64,000 nucleotides of DNA from Planctomycetota bacterium (GTDB lineage: Bacteria > Planctomycetota > Planctomycetia > Pirellulales > PALSA-1355): NCBI GenBank assembly GCA_003389325.1, contig QQVE01000009.1:115375-179374 (forward strand). The letters are read 5' to 3'. Numbering within the stretch: position 1 is the first letter of the stretch; each line of letters starts with the position of its first letter. Made by a program: the position numbers and the translations under genes. The notes below the pieces were generated by a model. That model did not search any database. It saw only the letters and a list, made by a program, of their open reading frames with translations, and was not told where the DNA came from. Shown here piece after piece: positions 62,666 to 64,000 of the stretch.

Positions 62666-63799
62666 ATGCGCCTGGTGATCGCTTGCTATTTGCTGCTACT
62701 GCTGGTGCTGCCGGCCGCCGTGCTCGGCGCCGACGGCGAGTGTAAGAAAGACGGGACGTGCGCGTCCTACGTGATCGGTTCGCCCGACATTCTGTTTATC
62801 GAGGCGGCGCGGATGGTGCCCAAAGAAGGCGCCTGCACGCGGTGCTTGCAGCCGTTCAGCGGCGAGCACCTGGTGTCGCCGGACGGCACGGTGAACCTGG
62901 GCAGCCACGGCAAGGTGAACGTGGCCGGCTGCACGGTCAAGGAAGCCGCCCAGGCCATCAACAAGCACCTCGGCAAGAATCTCGAGAATCCGCAAGTGAC
63001 GGTGACGGTGTTCGCCTTTGGCGCCGAGGATACGACCGTCGCCAAGAAAGAAGCCTGCTGCGACAAGACGGCCTGCAAGACGGCCGGCTGCCAGGGCACC
63101 AAGGCCCAATGCAGCAAAGGCGAGTGCTGCGAGAGCGGCAACTGCAACAAAATCGAGGCCGCCGTGACGCTCGTGGCCAACGCCTGTGCCAAGAAGGCCT
63201 GCAAGGGCACGGCCTGCTCGAAGTCGAAAGCCAAGACCGAAGAGCGGTTGGGCATCGCGGGGGCCTGTGCGAAGTCGTGCCCCGGCGCTTGTGCCAAGAA
63301 GACGGCCACGGCCTGCAACAAGTCGCAGTGCCCTTCGGCCACCGCGTGTGCGAAGTCCGAGTGCCCTTCGGCGTGCAGCAAGGCGGCGGTAGCGGCCGCC
63401 GAGTGCAGCAAGTCGTCATGCGAGGCGATTGCCGCGAAGTCGGATTGCCTGGTGTGGACGAAACGTGCGGACGGCAAGACTTGCGTGATCAAGGTTGCTC
63501 GGACGAAGAAGTGCCAGTGCACCACGGCGGCCTGCCCGGAATGCGTGTGCGAGAAGTGCTGCTGTTCGCCGGAGGCGATGGCCGAGAAGATCGAGCACCT
63601 GACCAAGGCCTACAAGCACCTGGCCGCCGCGGGCTGCCAGGAGACGGCCACGCAGGTGCTGGCCGAGGCGCACAGCTTGCAGCGGGAGCTGCTGGCCGCG
63701 AAGGTTGAGGAGCTGGCGCGACTGAAAGTCGAAGTGGCCAAGCTGCACGCCAAGGCCGCCGCGACCGCCAAGGCCCCGGCCGAGACGCAGTCGAAGTAG
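62666..63799 (+). CDS. Secreted Cys-rich protein with N-terminal polysaccharide-export-like domain
   Basis: 377 residues from ATG 62666, with GGAGG about 7 nt upstream. Signal peptide 1-21 (MRLVIACYLLLLLVLPAAVLG). Residues about 34-115 match a Poly_export (Wza N-terminal) domain: YVIGSPDILFIEAARMVP, LVSPDGTVNLGSHGKVNVAG, CTVKEAAQAINKHL, PQVTVTVFAF. Then about 125-315 is Lys/Ala/Cys-rich with short CxxxxCK and CAKxxC repeats; I count 37 Cys in the mature chain. The last 60 residues form a charged helix (EKIEHLTKAYKHLAAAG). The Cys-rich block could bind metal or form a disulfide mesh. No known full-length family is recognised. Confidence 0.75.
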   Translation: MRLVIACYLLLLLVLPAAVLGADGECKKDGTCASYVIGSPDILFIEAARMVPKEGACTRCLQPFSGEHLVSPDGTVNLGSHGKVNVAGCTVKEAAQAINKHLGKNLENPQVTVTVFAFGAEDTTVAKKEACCDKTACKTAGCQGTKAQCSKGECCESGNCNKIEAAVTLVANACAKKACKGTACSKSKAKTEERLGIAGACAKSCPGACAKKTATACNKSQCPSATACAKSECPSACSKAAVAAAECSKSSCEAIAAKSDCLVWTKRADGKTCVIKVARTKKCQCTTAACPECVCEKCCCSPEAMAEKIEHLTKAYKHLAAAGCQETATQVLAEAHSLQRELLAAKVEELARLKVEVAKLHAKAAATAKAPAETQSK

Positions 63800-64000
63800 C
63801 GGCAAAAGTCGCTGACCGATTTATTTGAGGGTGCCATGAATCGCGCGACACCGGAGCGCGAGCGTGCGAAAGCACGTTCGACGCCCGATGCGCGAGCATG
63901 GCATCTATGAACGCTGGGTTGTCAAGTCGGTTGGTTTGTCGTGGAACGCGGGGTGCGACGGTTTTTTGGGCGAGCTGCGTGCTTGCGCGCTCAGGCATCT

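Noticed and set aside
63907..64000. Start of a gene running off the right edge
   Set aside because: A short frame from an ATG stays open to the end (about 31 codons), but there is no ribosome site, signal or domain to support it.

Overview
The window is about 64 kb of high-GC bacterial DNA, most likely from a planctomycete of the Pirellulales type. The evidence is a YTV-repeat cell-surface protein, formylglycine sulfatases, Tat-secreted enzymes, TPR/SPINDLY glycosyltransferases, a Coa1-like small membrane protein and many secreted proteins of unknown family, carried in short operons on both strands. Coordinates give the start codon judged best; several starts are GTG, or lie downstream of the longest possible frame.

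Layout. 0-9 kb: a partial secreted protein, a degenerate sulfatase-fold protein, plsC and cdsA (phospholipid synthesis), a secreted zinc peptidase, fabI coupled to a Nudix hydrolase, and a GAF/sigma-54 activator. 9.4-11.5 kb: an intact tRNA-Lys(CUU) and, 2 kb on, a 46-bp exact copy of its 3' part. These bracket a small lower-GC island with two unknown envelope genes. 11.6-22 kb: assorted envelope genes (PAP2 phosphatase, YTV protein, ferritin-like DUF892 protein, DUF421 protein, a large toroid/lyase-like secreted protein, a TPR-sulfotransferase).

21-42 kb, almost all on the minus strand: a Wzx/Wzy-type exopolysaccharide locus. In transcription order it holds a TPR lipoprotein, two tandem Wza-like export proteins, a protein of unknown family, a papain-fold protein whose catalytic residues are all replaced, a Wzz/GumC chain-length protein, a CpsD-like P-loop protein without the Walker A lysine, a WcaJ-type initiating sugar transferase, a NodB deacetylase, a Wzx flippase, a GNAT/FemAB-like transferase, a Wzy/WaaL membrane protein, GT2, GT4 and WecG/TagA glycosyltransferases, a PAS-GGDEF diguanylate cyclase and a PilZ membrane protein. 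Several neighbours overlap by 4 nt. The sugar transferase carries an N-terminal degenerate GGDEF-like domain that has lost the active site but keeps an RxxD at exactly the spacing of the c-di-GMP inhibitory site. The locus may therefore make c-di-GMP and sense it at the first committed step of polymer synthesis.

42-50 kb: a paralogue of the unknown exopolysaccharide-locus protein, a WaaE-like glycosyltransferase, a secreted beta-propeller, a ThuA-like protein, a metallophosphoesterase and a sulfatase. 50-54 kb and 60-62.6 kb: a REP/REPIN landscape around a RAYT (REP-associated tyrosine transposase). Three 152-bp REPINs lie beside the RAYT, with further GTAG-headed hairpin families nearby. Several genes end inside these repeats. 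53.8-64 kb: a NarL-type sensor kinase, tandem flavin monooxygenases, a TPR-OGT, a lactonase-type beta-propeller and a secreted protein with a polysaccharide-export-like domain followed by a Cys-rich region (37 Cys in the mature chain).
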